The notes beneath the pieces are model-generated. The model was not told the DNA's origin, did not search any database, and saw only the letters and a program-made list of their open reading frames with translations. Below, one piece after another: positions 1-9,132 of a stretch of DNA of 64,000 nt. The position numbers were made by a program, and so were the translations under genes. The stretch spans positions 62,001 through 126,000 of the forward strand of contig NZ_VOEI01000008.1 of the NCBI RefSeq assembly GCF_007846095.1. Direction: 5' to 3'. Position 1 is the stretch's first letter. Each line of letters starts with the position of its first letter. Source of the DNA: Mucilaginibacter achroorhodeus. Its GTDB lineage: Bacteria > Bacteroidota > Bacteroidia > Sphingobacteriales > Sphingobacteriaceae.

Positions 1-1020
1 GTTGCTGGTGACAACGCTCCGGCTACTGGTAGCTACTCAACCCGTTTCTACCAAGCTACTTTAAGCGGTGTTGTTAACGTTGCAACTATCGACTTCATCC
101 GTCGTAAAAACTCTGTTAACTTCTTCATCAACGCTGGTGCTGGTTTGGCTATGTACAACCCAACTGGTGTTCTTCCAAACGGTCAAACTTTTAACTTCAA
201 AGATGGTGGCCAGGCAAACGCTGGTACTGGCGAGTGGGTTAAAGAATACGTTATCCCGGTAGGTGCTGGTGTTAAGTTCCGCTTAAGCGAAGCAGTTGCT
301 TTAAACTTAGGTTACACTCAAAACTTTATTGATGGTGGTAACTTTGACGGCCGTACAACTGGTAACAACAAAAAAGACCACTACTCTTACGGTTACGGTG
401 GTTTAGAGTTCACCCTTGGCTCAAGCTCAAAACCAAGCTTAGAGTGGGTTAACCCAGTTGCTATGATGTATGACGAACTTTACGATGCAGCTCTTCGTCA
501 AGAAGTTGAAGCTCTTAAAGGCCGTGTAACTAACGTAGAGAACGCTGTTAACGATCTTAAGAAAGATTCTGACGGTGACGGTGTATCTGATCAATTTGAC
601 AAATGCCCTAACACTCCTGCTGGTAGCGTTGTTGACGGTTCTGGTTGTGTTATCGTATTCCCTAAAGCAGATTCAACTGCTGCGACTGCTGGTGTAGCTT
701 ACTCTAACATCCAGTTCGAATTCGATAGCTCAGTATTACGTACTTCAGCTTACCCAGCATTAGATGCTACTTCAGCTGACCTACGTTCATCTGGTAAAAC
801 TGTTGAGATCCAAGGTTACGCTTCATCTGAAGGTACTGCAGCTCACAACATGACTTTATCTCGTGACCGTGCTAACTCAGTAAAAACTTACTTAGTTAAC
901 TCTGGTGTATCTGCTTCTAAATTGAAAGTTAAAGCTTTTGGTGAAACTAACCCAATCGCTGATAACTCAACTGAAGAAGGCCGTATCGCTAACCGTCGTG
1001 TTGCTTTCAAACAAAGATAA
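1..1020 (+). CDS. OmpA family outer membrane protein, 5' end outside the window
   Basis: The reading frame is open from the first base, so the start lies upstream; 339 codons are visible. The first part has alternating aromatic/Gly strands typical of an outer membrane beta-barrel. A short heptad helix follows (around LRQEVEALKGRV), then an Asp-rich thrombospondin type-3-like calcium repeat (DSDGDGVSDQFDKCP), and a C-terminal OmpA/MotB domain ending in GRIANRRVAF, which binds peptidoglycan in this family. It probably tethers the outer membrane to the cell wall. Codon use is strongly biased to a few codons (ggt, gct, aac, gtt), unlike most neighbours, which suggests very high expression. A strong terminator follows the stop. 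Family assignment is firm; the exact porin role is inferred. Confidence 0.93.
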   Translation, partial: VAGDNAPATGSYSTRFYQATLSGVVNVATIDFIRRKNSVNFFINAGAGLAMYNPTGVLPNGQTFNFKDGGQANAGTGEWVKEYVIPVGAGVKFRLSEAVALNLGYTQNFIDGGNFDGRTTGNNKKDHYSYGYGGLEFTLGSSSKPSLEWVNPVAMMYDELYDAALRQEVEALKGRVTNVENAVNDLKKDSDGDGVSDQFDKCPNTPAGSVVDGSGCVIVFPKADSTAATAGVAYSNIQFEFDSSVLRTSAYPALDATSADLRSSGKTVEIQGYASSEGTAAHNMTLSRDRANSVKTYLVNSGVSASKLKVKAFGETNPIADNSTEEGRIANRRVAFKQR

Positions 1021-1042
1021 TTTCGATTAAATAATCTTTAAG

Positions 1043-1078
1043 AAGCCCCCCGAATAACTCGGGGGGCTTTCTTTTTTT
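1043..1078 (+). terminator. Rho-independent terminator of the OmpA gene
   Basis: An 11-bp perfect stem (1043-1053 with 1059-1069, containing six C opposite six G) closes a 5-nt loop and is followed by a run of T. It lies 23 bases after the OmpA stop codon. Confidence 0.93.
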
Positions 1079-1092
1079 ATTAACTTTGTGAT

Positions 1093-1236
1093 ATGTACTT
1101 TTTTAGAAAGAAAGACCCAAACAGGCCAACCAGCTTTAACCTGAAGGTAATGCATACCATCAATGCCATTGCCATCATCATGTTTTTAGCAGGTATTATC
1201 TACAAGATTGCGCAGTGGTTATTTTTCTCTAAGTAA
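1093..1236 (+). CDS. Small single-pass membrane protein (47 aa)
   Basis: A 47-codon frame opens with ATG at 1093 and ends with TAA at 1236. The N-terminus is basic and polar (MYFFRKKDPNRPTSFNLK), followed by one hydrophobic helix at about residues 22-38 and an aromatic end. It resembles the short Bacteroidota family I recall as DUF6728, which shares a KDPN-P-FNLK-like start, but I could not check this. A TAACTTTG box (1081-1088), matching the Bacteroidota -7 consensus, sits only 4 bases before the ATG, so the transcript may be nearly leaderless. RidA follows 18 bases downstream. No function is known to me. Confidence 0.72.
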   Translation: MYFFRKKDPNRPTSFNLKVMHTINAIAIIMFLAGIIYKIAQWLFFSK

Positions 1237-1254
1237 AACACTTTCACATCGTTT

Positions 1255-1635
1255 ATGAAAACCATCATTAAAACTGATAAAGCACCGGCACCTATAGGCC
1301 CGTATAACCAGGCCGTTGCAGCAAACGGATTATTATTTGTATCTGGCCAGATCCCGGCAGACCCTTCAACCGGCGACATTGTAACTACCGGTATTACCGA
1401 CGAAGCTAAGTTGGTGATGGAAAATCTTAAAGCCATTTTAACCGAAGCCGGTTTAGGCTTTGATGCAGTAGTAAAGTCAACCATTTTTTTAACCGATATG
1501 CAAACCTTTGCCCAGGTTAATGAGGTGTATGGCTCATACTTTTCTGCCGATTTCCCTGCCCGCGAAACCGTACAGGTGGCAGCCCTGCCTAAGGGTGTAA
1601 ATGTTGAGATATCTGTAATTGCATTAAAGGACTGA
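1255..1635 (+). CDS. ridA: RidA family reactive enamine/imine deaminase
   Basis: This 126-residue protein has the full length of the YjgF/YER057c/UK114 family. It begins with the family signature TDKAPAPIGPYNQAV and contains the conserved arginine segment PARETVQVAALPKG near residue 105, which binds the carboxylate of 2-iminoacids. RidA enzymes hydrolyse reactive 2-aminoacrylate and related imines made by PLP enzymes, protecting cytosolic PLP proteins; they act as trimers. The gene lies 18 bases after the small membrane protein and 10 bases before recG, so the three may be co-transcribed, although the functions are unrelated. Subfamily (RidA proper) is judged from the sequence style only. Confidence 0.92.
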   Translation: MKTIIKTDKAPAPIGPYNQAVAANGLLFVSGQIPADPSTGDIVTTGITDEAKLVMENLKAILTEAGLGFDAVVKSTIFLTDMQTFAQVNEVYGSYFSADFPARETVQVAALPKGVNVEISVIALKD

Positions 1636-1645
1636 GTAATTTGCC

Positions 1646-3751
1646 TTGAATAGTCAGCATCTCCAAACTCCTATTGAGTATTTAAAAGGGGTAGGCCTCT
1701 CTCGCGCCGAGGTGCTTAAGAAAGAGCTGCAGATCTACACCTTTGAAGATCTGCTGAGGCATATCCCTTACAAGTATATTGACCGTACCCGCTTTTATAA
1801 GGCAAAGGACGTACAGCCCGATATGCCTTATGTACAGGTATTAGCCCGTGTTTTCAGTAAAGAAATAATGGGCGAAAAGCACACCAAGCGCCTGATAGTG
1901 CAGGCTAAGGACGATACCGGCGTTATTGAACTCGCCTGGTTCCAGGGCATAAAATGGGTGGAGAAGACAATTCAGATCGGAAAGGTTTACGTATTATTTG
2001 GTAAACCGGGTTTCTTTAACGGCAAAACCCAAATGTCGCATCCCGAGCTGGATCTTTACGTACCCGGCGCACGCCAAAAAGGCAACCTTACCCTGCAACC
2101 GGCTTACAACTCTACAGAAAAATTAAAACAGTTTACTTTAGATAGCAAGGGCATTCAAAAACTTGTTGCTTCGATGCTTGAGCAGCATAGCCGCGACATT
2201 GAAGAAAACCTGCCTGCATATATCTTAAACCGTTTTAAGTTAATGGCCCGTGCAGAGGCCTATCGTTGTATCCATTTTCCCGGGGATGCTAACCAGTTAA
2301 AAGAAGCAGAGTACCGCTTAAAGTTTGAAGAGCTATTTTTTCTGCAGCTCAAACTTTTTAAGAATAAACTGCTGAATACGCAAAAGTTTAAGGGTAATGT
2401 TTTTGATAAGGTAGGCGATTACTTTAACGATTTCTTCCATCATAAACTCCCCTTCCCGCTAACCAACGCGCAAAAACGGGTATTAAAGGAGATCCGTTTG
2501 GACACCCAGCGTGGTGTACAAATGAACCGTTTATTACAGGGGGATGTGGGTAGCGGCAAAACCGTTGTAGCGCTGATGTGCATGTTGCTGGCAATAGATA
2601 ACGGCTTTCAAACCTGCATAATGGCACCTACCGAGATTTTGGCTACACAGCATTATGAAACCATTAAAAGCCTGGTTGGCGAAGGTTTTGTTGATGTGGC
2701 CCTGCTCACCGGTTCTGTTCCGCAAAAACTACGCAAAGGTATTCATGAACGCCTGGAAGATGGCCGGCTGCACATTTTAGTAGGTACACATGCTTTAATT
2801 GAAGATAAGGTACAGTACAAAAACCTGGGACTGGTAGTTATTGATGAGCAACACCGTTTTGGTGTTGAACAAAGATCAAAACTCTGGAAGAAAGCCACTG
2901 TACCACCGCACATGCTGGTGATGACGGCTACCCCTATCCCCCGCACCCTGGCCATGACCATGTATGGTGACCTGGATATTTCTGTAATTGATGAGTTACC
3001 TGCCAACAGAAAGCCCATACAAACGCATCATTATTATGAAGCACAGCGCCTGCGTATGTTCGGTTTCATGAAACAGGAAATAGCTAAGGGGCGGCAGATC
3101 TATGTGGTTTACCCGTTGATACAGGAAAGTGAAAAACTTGACCTGAAGAACCTGCAGGATGGTGTAGAGATCATGTCGCGCGAGTTTCCGTTACCGCAAT
3201 ACCGCATAAGTATTGTACACGGTAAACTTAAAGCCGCGGAAAAAGATTTTGAGATGCAGCGCTTTATTAAAGGCGAAACGCAGATAATGGTGGCTACCAC
3301 AGTGATAGAGGTTGGCGTAAATGTACCAAACGCATCAGTAATGATCATTGAAAATGCCGAACGCTTTGGCCTGTCGCAATTGCACCAGTTACGTGGCAGA
3401 GTTGGGCGCGGTGCCGAGCAGTCTTACTGTATTTTGATGAGTAAAGAAAAGCTAAGCAATGATGGCCGCATAAGACTGAATACCATGGTGAAAACTAACA
3501 ATGGTTTTGAGATAGCGGAAACAGATATGCAGCTACGCGGCCCCGGCGACATTGCAGGTACGCAGCAAAGCGGAGTGCTCGATCTTAAAGTTGCCGATCT
3601 TACAACAGATCAGGAAGTATTGCAGCAGGCACGCAACATGGTGATAGAGATCTTTGACAAGGACCCACAGCTTGCATCGCCCGAAAACCAGATACTTAAC
3701 AGGGCATTCAATCAAAAAAAAGACGGTTTAACCTGGGATAAGATTTCCTGA
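1646..3751 (+). CDS. recG: ATP-dependent DNA helicase RecG
   Basis: This 701-residue protein remodels stalled replication forks and branch-migrates Holliday junctions. The N-terminal wedge/OB region (start TPIEYLKGVGLSRAEVL) precedes a superfamily 2 helicase core: Walker A GDVGSGKT near residue 298, the DEQH box (DEQHRFGVEQ) near 400, TATPIPRTLA, and the C-terminal motifs TTVIEVGVNVPNA and QLRGRVGRG. Length is normal for RecG. The start codon is TTG at 1646; the protein from there aligns with the usual RecG N-terminus and there is no better ATG. It follows ridA by 10 bases. Confidence 0.97.
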   Translation: MNSQHLQTPIEYLKGVGLSRAEVLKKELQIYTFEDLLRHIPYKYIDRTRFYKAKDVQPDMPYVQVLARVFSKEIMGEKHTKRLIVQAKDDTGVIELAWFQGIKWVEKTIQIGKVYVLFGKPGFFNGKTQMSHPELDLYVPGARQKGNLTLQPAYNSTEKLKQFTLDSKGIQKLVASMLEQHSRDIEENLPAYILNRFKLMARAEAYRCIHFPGDANQLKEAEYRLKFEELFFLQLKLFKNKLLNTQKFKGNVFDKVGDYFNDFFHHKLPFPLTNAQKRVLKEIRLDTQRGVQMNRLLQGDVGSGKTVVALMCMLLAIDNGFQTCIMAPTEILATQHYETIKSLVGEGFVDVALLTGSVPQKLRKGIHERLEDGRLHILVGTHALIEDKVQYKNLGLVVIDEQHRFGVEQRSKLWKKATVPPHMLVMTATPIPRTLAMTMYGDLDISVIDELPANRKPIQTHHYYEAQRLRMFGFMKQEIAKGRQIYVVYPLIQESEKLDLKNLQDGVEIMSREFPLPQYRISIVHGKLKAAEKDFEMQRFIKGETQIMVATTVIEVGVNVPNASVMIIENAERFGLSQLHQLRGRVGRGAEQSYCILMSKEKLSNDGRIRLNTMVKTNNGFEIAETDMQLRGPGDIAGTQQSGVLDLKVADLTTDQEVLQQARNMVIEIFDKDPQLASPENQILNRAFNQKKDGLTWDKIS

Positions 3752-3754
3752 GGA

Positions 3755-3785
3755 TTGGCATTTGCGCCTGCAAATATTACATTTG
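3755..3785 (+). promoter_or_regulatory. Bacteroidota-type promoter for the M28 peptidase
   Basis: TTG at 3755-3757 is followed after exactly 20 bases by TACATTTG (3778-3785), matching the TAnnTTTG -7 consensus with standard spacing. It lies 19 bases before the peptidase ATG and just after the recG stop. Confidence 0.6.
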
Positions 3786-3804
3786 CTTAAACACTCATCT
3801 TATC

Positions 3805-5187
3805 ATGAAGAGATATCTACTATTAGCCGCCTTGTTTTTTTCTGCAACTGCTTCTCAGGCGCAAGACTCACTATTCATCCGCAAAATTTACGACGAAGCG
3901 CTGGTTAACGGCCAGGCTTATGACAACCTTCGCTATTTGTGTAAGAACATCGGTCAGCGTTTAAGCGGGTCTGCCGGTGCAGAGAAAGCTGTTACCTGGA
4001 GCAAAAAGCTGATGGATGGTTATGGTTTTGATAAGGTGTACCTGCAGGAAGTGATGGTGCCGCATTGGGTACGCGGTGCAAAAGAGCAGGCTTACATTAT
4101 TGATGGTAATAAAAAAATTGCCGTACCTATAGCGGCTTTAGGCTCATCGATAGCAACACCGGCAAGCGGCATAACCGCTAACATTGTAGAGGTAAAAAGC
4201 ATTAAAGAGCTTGAGACACTTGGCGAGAGCGTAATAAAGGGTAAAATAGTATTCTTTAATGGTGCATTCGATCAGCGCTTTATTGAAACGGGGGCAGGTT
4301 ACGGCGCGGCAGGCGTTCAGCGCTTTGCAGGACCATCGGCGGCGGCTAAATACGGTGCTGTTGGTGCAATAGTACGCTCTATTACACCTGCGCTGGATGA
4401 TTACCCACATACCGGCGGTACAGTTTACGTAGACGGGGTTACAAAAATCCCGGCGGCCGCCATATCAACCCTCGCTGCTAACAAGTTGAGCAACATGCTG
4501 AGGTTACGTAAGCTCCCGCTAATTAAATTTTACTTTAAACAAAACTGCCAAACCCTCCCCGATGTGAAATCATACAACGTTATCGGAGAAATAAAGGGTA
4601 GCGAGAATCCGAATAAATTTATCACAGTAGGCGGACACCTTGACTCGTGGGACCTTGCAGAGGGCGCGCATGATGATGGCACAGGGGTTATGCAATCTGT
4701 AGAGGTGCTGCGCATTTTAAAAACCACCGGTTATAAGCCGAAGAATTCCATCCGCGCAGTATTTTTTATGAATGAAGAGAACGGCCATAAAGGCGGTATC
4801 AAATATGCAGAACAAGCCGCTGCCGATAAGGAAGAGCATATTGCCGCTATTGAAACTGATGAGGGCGGTTTTACTCCTCGCGGTTTCAGCTTTGAGGGTG
4901 CCTCTCCTGCTTTTATTAAACAGGTAAACGCAAAATTTAAGAACTTGCTTGAGCCTTACGAAGCCGACAGGCTGGTAGAAGGCGGAGGGGGTACAGACAT
5001 CGGCCCGCTTAAAGAGACCGTACCCTCTATCAAACTCATCGGTTTCAGGCCCGATTCGCAGCGTTATTTTGACATCCACCACACCGCTAACGATGTATTT
5101 GAAAATGTAAACAAGCGCGAATTACATTTAGGGGCTGCAGCCATTGCCAGCATGGTTTACCTCATAGACCAGCACGGCTTAAACTAA
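3805..5187 (+). CDS. Secreted M28 family zinc metallopeptidase
   Basis: This 460-residue protein starts with a Sec signal peptide (residues 1-19, cleavage after SQA). It has an inserted PA domain (about 95-250) and a co-catalytic zinc peptidase core. The ligands are visible in order: GGHLDSWD, the bridging AspAsp in AHDDGTG, the NEEN pair (general base and ligand), ETDEGG, and the final IHHTAND. The family removes N-terminal amino acids from peptides, so this is likely a periplasmic or exported aminopeptidase feeding peptide use. It has its own promoter between recG and itself and is followed by an MFS gene on the same strand. The precise substrate cannot be told. Confidence 0.93.
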   Translation: MKRYLLLAALFFSATASQAQDSLFIRKIYDEALVNGQAYDNLRYLCKNIGQRLSGSAGAEKAVTWSKKLMDGYGFDKVYLQEVMVPHWVRGAKEQAYIIDGNKKIAVPIAALGSSIATPASGITANIVEVKSIKELETLGESVIKGKIVFFNGAFDQRFIETGAGYGAAGVQRFAGPSAAAKYGAVGAIVRSITPALDDYPHTGGTVYVDGVTKIPAAAISTLAANKLSNMLRLRKLPLIKFYFKQNCQTLPDVKSYNVIGEIKGSENPNKFITVGGHLDSWDLAEGAHDDGTGVMQSVEVLRILKTTGYKPKNSIRAVFFMNEENGHKGGIKYAEQAAADKEEHIAAIETDEGGFTPRGFSFEGASPAFIKQVNAKFKNLLEPYEADRLVEGGGGTDIGPLKETVPSIKLIGFRPDSQRYFDIHHTANDVFENVNKRELHLGAAAIASMVYLIDQHGLN

Positions 5188-5259
5188 TAAAAGTTTTACA
5201 ATCAAACGTTTTGCACCGCGGGTAAGCTGTCGTAACTTGCGGCCTTTAATCACATCATC

Positions 5260-6576
5260 GTGTCAACAGACGACTCCGCCCCCCAGAAAGTAGATTCATT
5301 TGCCGCATTACGCTATAAAGATTTTCGGTCGTACATCGGCATGCGCTTCTTTTTCACGTTTGCATATCAAATGCAAACCACGGTGCTGGGTTTCTATATC
5401 TACCAGCTAACGCACAGCAAAATAGCTATTGCGTTTATCGGCCTTGCCGAAGCTATACCTGCGGTAGGTATCGCCCTTTATGGTGGATACATTGCAGATA
5501 AATATGAAAAGCGAAAAATGCTGCTCATTATTTTTGCAGGCGTATTTGTGGCCGCGCTGGCCATGTTCACGGTAACGCTTGATAGTTTAAAAGCCTACAT
5601 CCATCACGCCTGGATACTGCCAACCCTGTATGCCATGATTTTTTGCAACGGACTTGCCCGTGCATTTTATGGCCCTGCAACATTTGTGATATACGCCAAC
5701 AGCATTCCAAAGGACTTATACCCCAACGGCAGCACCTGGAGCAGTTCCAGCTGGCAGGTAGCATCTATATTGGGGCCGCTAACAGGTGGTGCCATTTACG
5801 GCTTTGCAGGGCATATCATTCCAGGCTTAAGCGGTATCACTGCTACCTTTGTAATTATACTGGCATTTTTGCTGGTAGCTTTAGTGTTAGTTTACCTGCT
5901 AAGGAAATTCCCGCCTGTATTTGTGCCAAAAGAGAACATCTGGAAAAGCTTAAAAGAAGGTCTCGACTTTGTTTTCACCAACAAGATCATGTTTTACGCC
6001 ATGAGCCTTGACCTATTTTCTGTTTTCTTCGGCGGCGTGGTAGCTTTGCTTCCGGTGTTTGCTTTAGATATTCTTAAGGTTGGGCCCGAAGGCTTGGGCA
6101 TCATGCGTATGGCAACATCATTAGGTGCAGCCCTCACCATGATAACGATGGTACGCTTCTCTCCCATGAATCGCCCATGGCGCAATTTGCTCATTGCAGT
6201 GGCAGGGTTTGGTTTAGCAATAATTGGCTTCGGTTTATCGAGGGTATTCTACCTATCGCTTATATTCTTATTCTTGCAGGGTGCTTTTGATAGTGTAAGT
6301 GTTATCATCAGGGGCACGTTAATGCAGTTGTTAACTCCTGACCACATGCGCGGGCGCGTGTCAGCAGTTAACTCTATGTTCATCGGTTCTTCAAATGAAA
6401 TAGGCGATTTTGAATCGGGTGTGGCGGCCAAACTTATGGGTACGGTCCCGGCCGTGATCTTTGGTGGCAGCATGACTATTTTGATCGTTACACTCACTTT
6501 CCTGAAAACTAAAAAATTGCTGCCGCTTTCGCTCACAGAGATACACACACCGCAAGCGGGCGAAAAAGTGGCTTAA
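5260..6576 (+). CDS. MFS transporter, EntS/MFS_3-like exporter
   Basis: A 438-residue membrane protein with about 12 hydrophobic segments and the MFS motif A-like loop GGYIADKYEKRKMLL after the second helix. A central hydrophilic loop (KEGLDFVFTNKIM) and the late DHMRGRVSAVNSMFIG segment are typical of the enterobactin-exporter-like MFS group. It would export small molecules across the inner membrane by proton antiport; the substrate is unknown. The start codon taken is GTG at 5260, since the following residues (MSTDDSAPQKV) give a normal cytosolic N-terminus; no upstream ATG is in frame. It lies 72 bases after the peptidase gene. Confidence 0.88.
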   Translation: MSTDDSAPQKVDSFAALRYKDFRSYIGMRFFFTFAYQMQTTVLGFYIYQLTHSKIAIAFIGLAEAIPAVGIALYGGYIADKYEKRKMLLIIFAGVFVAALAMFTVTLDSLKAYIHHAWILPTLYAMIFCNGLARAFYGPATFVIYANSIPKDLYPNGSTWSSSSWQVASILGPLTGGAIYGFAGHIIPGLSGITATFVIILAFLLVALVLVYLLRKFPPVFVPKENIWKSLKEGLDFVFTNKIMFYAMSLDLFSVFFGGVVALLPVFALDILKVGPEGLGIMRMATSLGAALTMITMVRFSPMNRPWRNLLIAVAGFGLAIIGFGLSRVFYLSLIFLFLQGAFDSVSVIIRGTLMQLLTPDHMRGRVSAVNSMFIGSSNEIGDFESGVAAKLMGTVPAVIFGGSMTILIVTLTFLKTKKLLPLSLTEIHTPQAGEKVA

Positions 6577-6686
6577 TCAGGGCGAAAAGCACTTAAATAA
6601 TAGGTGAAAATCTTTTTTCGGTAATCTACACTGGTTTATTACCTTAGCGGGATAATCCCCCTGCTTAAATAAATAACTTAAACCCA

Positions 6687-8471
6687 GTGACCAAAAAGAG
6701 ATTGCACATCTTAAAGGTCTGTATGTTTAGCGTGGCCATGCTGTGGCTGCTGCTTTACATCCCGACGTTTTGCAAAGCCCAAAAGCTACTTCAAACACAA
6801 ACTTATCGCCCCGGAATTTTTGAAACCCTAAAAGACTCATCTGCTGACGGGAGAGTTGAAGCTGCGCGCAGACTGAGCCGCCCTGCCAGAAAAATGACCG
6901 AGGTTGATGCCATGCGCACCATTGATGATCTCAATAAGATCGCCATCAAACTTAATGACATCCCGCTTCAATGCGCGGTATATGATCTCCGGGCCGATTA
7001 TTACTCCGTTAACAATGGCTACAATGAGCTAAGCACCAAATATTACAAACAGGCCATCTCCCTTGCCGAAGAAAAGAAAGACCAAATGCTGGCCGGCATT
7101 TATCAGCATCGTATTGCCAACTACTTTGCGCTCTACAAGCAAAATGTTGAGGCGGCCAAATATTATCTCCTATCCGATCGTAATTTACGGGAGGTTGGTT
7201 ACAGTAAAGTGCCCGGTATGGGAAATCTTTTCTCAGAGACGTCGAACTTTTACTACTCACTCGGCGATTATGAAGATGCCCGGGAAAATCTTAAAAATGC
7301 GCTTACATATCAGCCCGAAGCATCGCGCACCCGTGTTAACGTTTTAAATACGATAGGGCTTACCTACCGCAACAGCAACAATTACCCGCTGGCCCTTAAT
7401 TATTTTGACAAAGCCCTAAAACTTGCCGAGCAACTGCGGGATAGTATATGGATAGCCTTGGCAAAAGGTAATATAGGCTCGGTTTACGTTATGCAAAAAC
7501 GGTATAAAGAAGCTTTACCGCTGGTTAGGGAAGATTATGAGCAATCTGTAAAGTACGATGAAGGTGGAAACTGTGCTATTGCCATGCTCAGGCTTGCGAA
7601 AATAAGCCTTCATTTTAATAACGTGAAACTTGCGGTAGGCCAGCTTGATACCGCCAACCGGGTTTTATTAACTACTAAAGAGAACGTGCTTAAAGAGCGC
7701 ATTGAATATTTTGAGTTACTGGCACAGGTTAAAGAACGATCAAACAACACTACCCTTGCCGAACATTACCGACTCTTATCTGAGCAACTAAAAGATACCC
7801 TTGCCGAACGGGATAACGTTACTGCAATTGAACGCGTAAGACTTAAGTGGACAAAAGAGAAAAGTTTTGAAGATTACAAGGACCTGCAGAAAACTGCAGA
7901 ATTAAATTCTTACAAACAATACACCGTCATCTTAGGCTTAATACTGATCATCATCATCGGGGTGTTCATATTTAACCACCAATGGTTAAAAACACAAAAA
8001 GATAAAGAATTATTAGCATCTGAATTGCGACGTATTGAAGAGGAACACAAAAACGCGGAAGACGCCTTGAGCGGCTACACTGAAAACCTGAAGCAGAAAA
8101 ACGAGATCATCGAAGAATTTAAAACTGAGCTCGAAAAGCTGCAAAGCAACGTAACCGACCGCGACTTTGCGGCCAACATTGAGAAGCTGATGCAGGCCCA
8201 CATCATGACAGATGATAGCTGGGAGGATTTTAAAAAATTATTTATCAAGGTACACCCTGACTTTTTGTACAACGTACGGCATAATCACCAAGGATTATCT
8301 GATACAGATGTACGGCTGCTTGCCTTGATCAAGCTAAAACTTAATAATAAAGAAATGGCCGGCATGCTGGGCATAACGGTAGATGGAGTAAAGAAAGCTA
8401 AACAACGCCTTCGTAAAAAAATGAACCTGGATGAAGGTGATGAGATAGAAAATGTGGTAAATAAACTCTAA
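6687..8471 (+). CDS. TPR-repeat membrane protein with C-terminal LuxR-like HTH
   Basis: The 594-residue protein has a signal/anchor segment (residues about 14-31), a periplasmic array of tetratricopeptide repeats (about 60-360, for example YPLALNYFDKALKLAEQ), one transmembrane helix (about 412-430, ILGLILIIIIGVFIF), a cytosolic coiled coil (about 435-490), and a helix-turn-helix at the C-terminus (MAGMLGITVDGVKKAKQRLRKKM). This is the Bacteroidota one-component regulator layout: external sensing by TPRs and DNA binding inside. Start is GTG at 6687. It stands alone, with no partner gene suggesting a regulon. Architecture is clear; ligand and targets are unknown. Confidence 0.85.
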   Translation: MTKKRLHILKVCMFSVAMLWLLLYIPTFCKAQKLLQTQTYRPGIFETLKDSSADGRVEAARRLSRPARKMTEVDAMRTIDDLNKIAIKLNDIPLQCAVYDLRADYYSVNNGYNELSTKYYKQAISLAEEKKDQMLAGIYQHRIANYFALYKQNVEAAKYYLLSDRNLREVGYSKVPGMGNLFSETSNFYYSLGDYEDARENLKNALTYQPEASRTRVNVLNTIGLTYRNSNNYPLALNYFDKALKLAEQLRDSIWIALAKGNIGSVYVMQKRYKEALPLVREDYEQSVKYDEGGNCAIAMLRLAKISLHFNNVKLAVGQLDTANRVLLTTKENVLKERIEYFELLAQVKERSNNTTLAEHYRLLSEQLKDTLAERDNVTAIERVRLKWTKEKSFEDYKDLQKTAELNSYKQYTVILGLILIIIIGVFIFNHQWLKTQKDKELLASELRRIEEEHKNAEDALSGYTENLKQKNEIIEEFKTELEKLQSNVTDRDFAANIEKLMQAHIMTDDSWEDFKKLFIKVHPDFLYNVRHNHQGLSDTDVRLLALIKLKLNNKEMAGMLGITVDGVKKAKQRLRKKMNLDEGDEIENVVNKL

Positions 8472-8719
8472 AAAGAGCCTTTTGCTATATAAAAACGCAT
8501 TTGTCGCGATTTTGTCCACCCCAAAAAATCTACAAAAATCAGTTTTACGCTGATATTTGTAATTAAATAAGCTGTTCCCCCAAATTAAATAATAGCTCTG
8601 CCATTAACACTTGATTAATAGCGGAGGTAACTTTTAAGAGTTATACGAAATAACGTATATAGAAGGTTACAAAAATATTGAATAAACTAAAAATTTTTTA
8701 AACGTTTACTGTACCCCTT

Positions 8720-8926
8720 ATGCAGACCAAACAAACAAAGAAATGCCCGCACTGTGAGCGGGGGCGCCTATCCTTCCGGGTTAAAAGACAACCCTTAGTT
8801 AAAACACTTTTGTTTTGGCTTCCTATTAAACGCTACGAATGTAATTTGTGCCAAAGGGCCACAAATGTGTACGGTAGCGTTTGGGAAAAATCAGAAAATA
8901 AAAAGACACTAATTAATACGATTTAG
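8720..8926 (+). CDS. Small zinc-ribbon protein (68 aa)
   Basis: The 68-residue product has two Cys pairs, CPHC near residue 9 and CNLC near residue 42, separated by a basic stretch (RVKRQPLVKTLLFWLPIKR). This is a plausible treble-clef or zinc-ribbon metal site. No enzymatic motif is present. It is isolated: 248 bases of non-coding DNA precede it and a hairpin follows. I do not recognise a named family; a regulatory or RNA/DNA-binding role is only a guess. Confidence 0.65.
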   Translation: MQTKQTKKCPHCERGRLSFRVKRQPLVKTLLFWLPIKRYECNLCQRATNVYGSVWEKSENKKTLINTI

Positions 8927-8963
8927 AAGGGGGATTTTCTGAATCAATTGTGTGCATCATTAC

Positions 8964-8986
8964 CTATCGGGCATTTTGCCCGATAG
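8964..8986 (+). terminator. Hairpin after the zinc-ribbon gene
   Basis: A 9-bp perfect stem (8964-8972 with 8978-8986) has a 5-nt loop but no T-run. It may be a weak terminator or an RNA-stabilising hairpin 37 bases after the stop. Confidence 0.4.
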
Positions 8987-9050
8987 TGTACATGGTGCTC
9001 GCTACCCAATCGTATATCAAAATATTTCCATAACCAATAACTACCCCTAC

Positions 9051-9079
9051 AAAGCGCAACCTCTCGGTGCGCTTTTTTT
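9051..9079 (+). terminator. Rho-independent terminator upstream of the TetR operon
   Basis: An 8-bp stem (9051-9058 with 9068-9075) is followed by a T-run to 9079. It separates the zinc-ribbon transcript from the TetR operon. Confidence 0.72.
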
Positions 9080-9098
9080 ATTTAAAAACATTCTATAA

Positions 9099-9118
9099 AT
9101 AAATGAACATTCATTTAT
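9099..9118. promoter_or_regulatory. Palindromic operator of the TetR/MFS operon
   Basis: ATAAATGAA and its exact reverse complement TTCATTTAT are separated by CA, giving a 20-bp inverted repeat. It overlaps a TATATTTG -7 box (9116-9123) that lies 9 bases before the tetR start codon. A palindrome of this size on the gene's own promoter is the classic position for TetR-family autorepression. Binding by the adjacent regulator is inferred. Confidence 0.72.
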
Positions 9119-9132
9119 ATTTGTAACGAACT

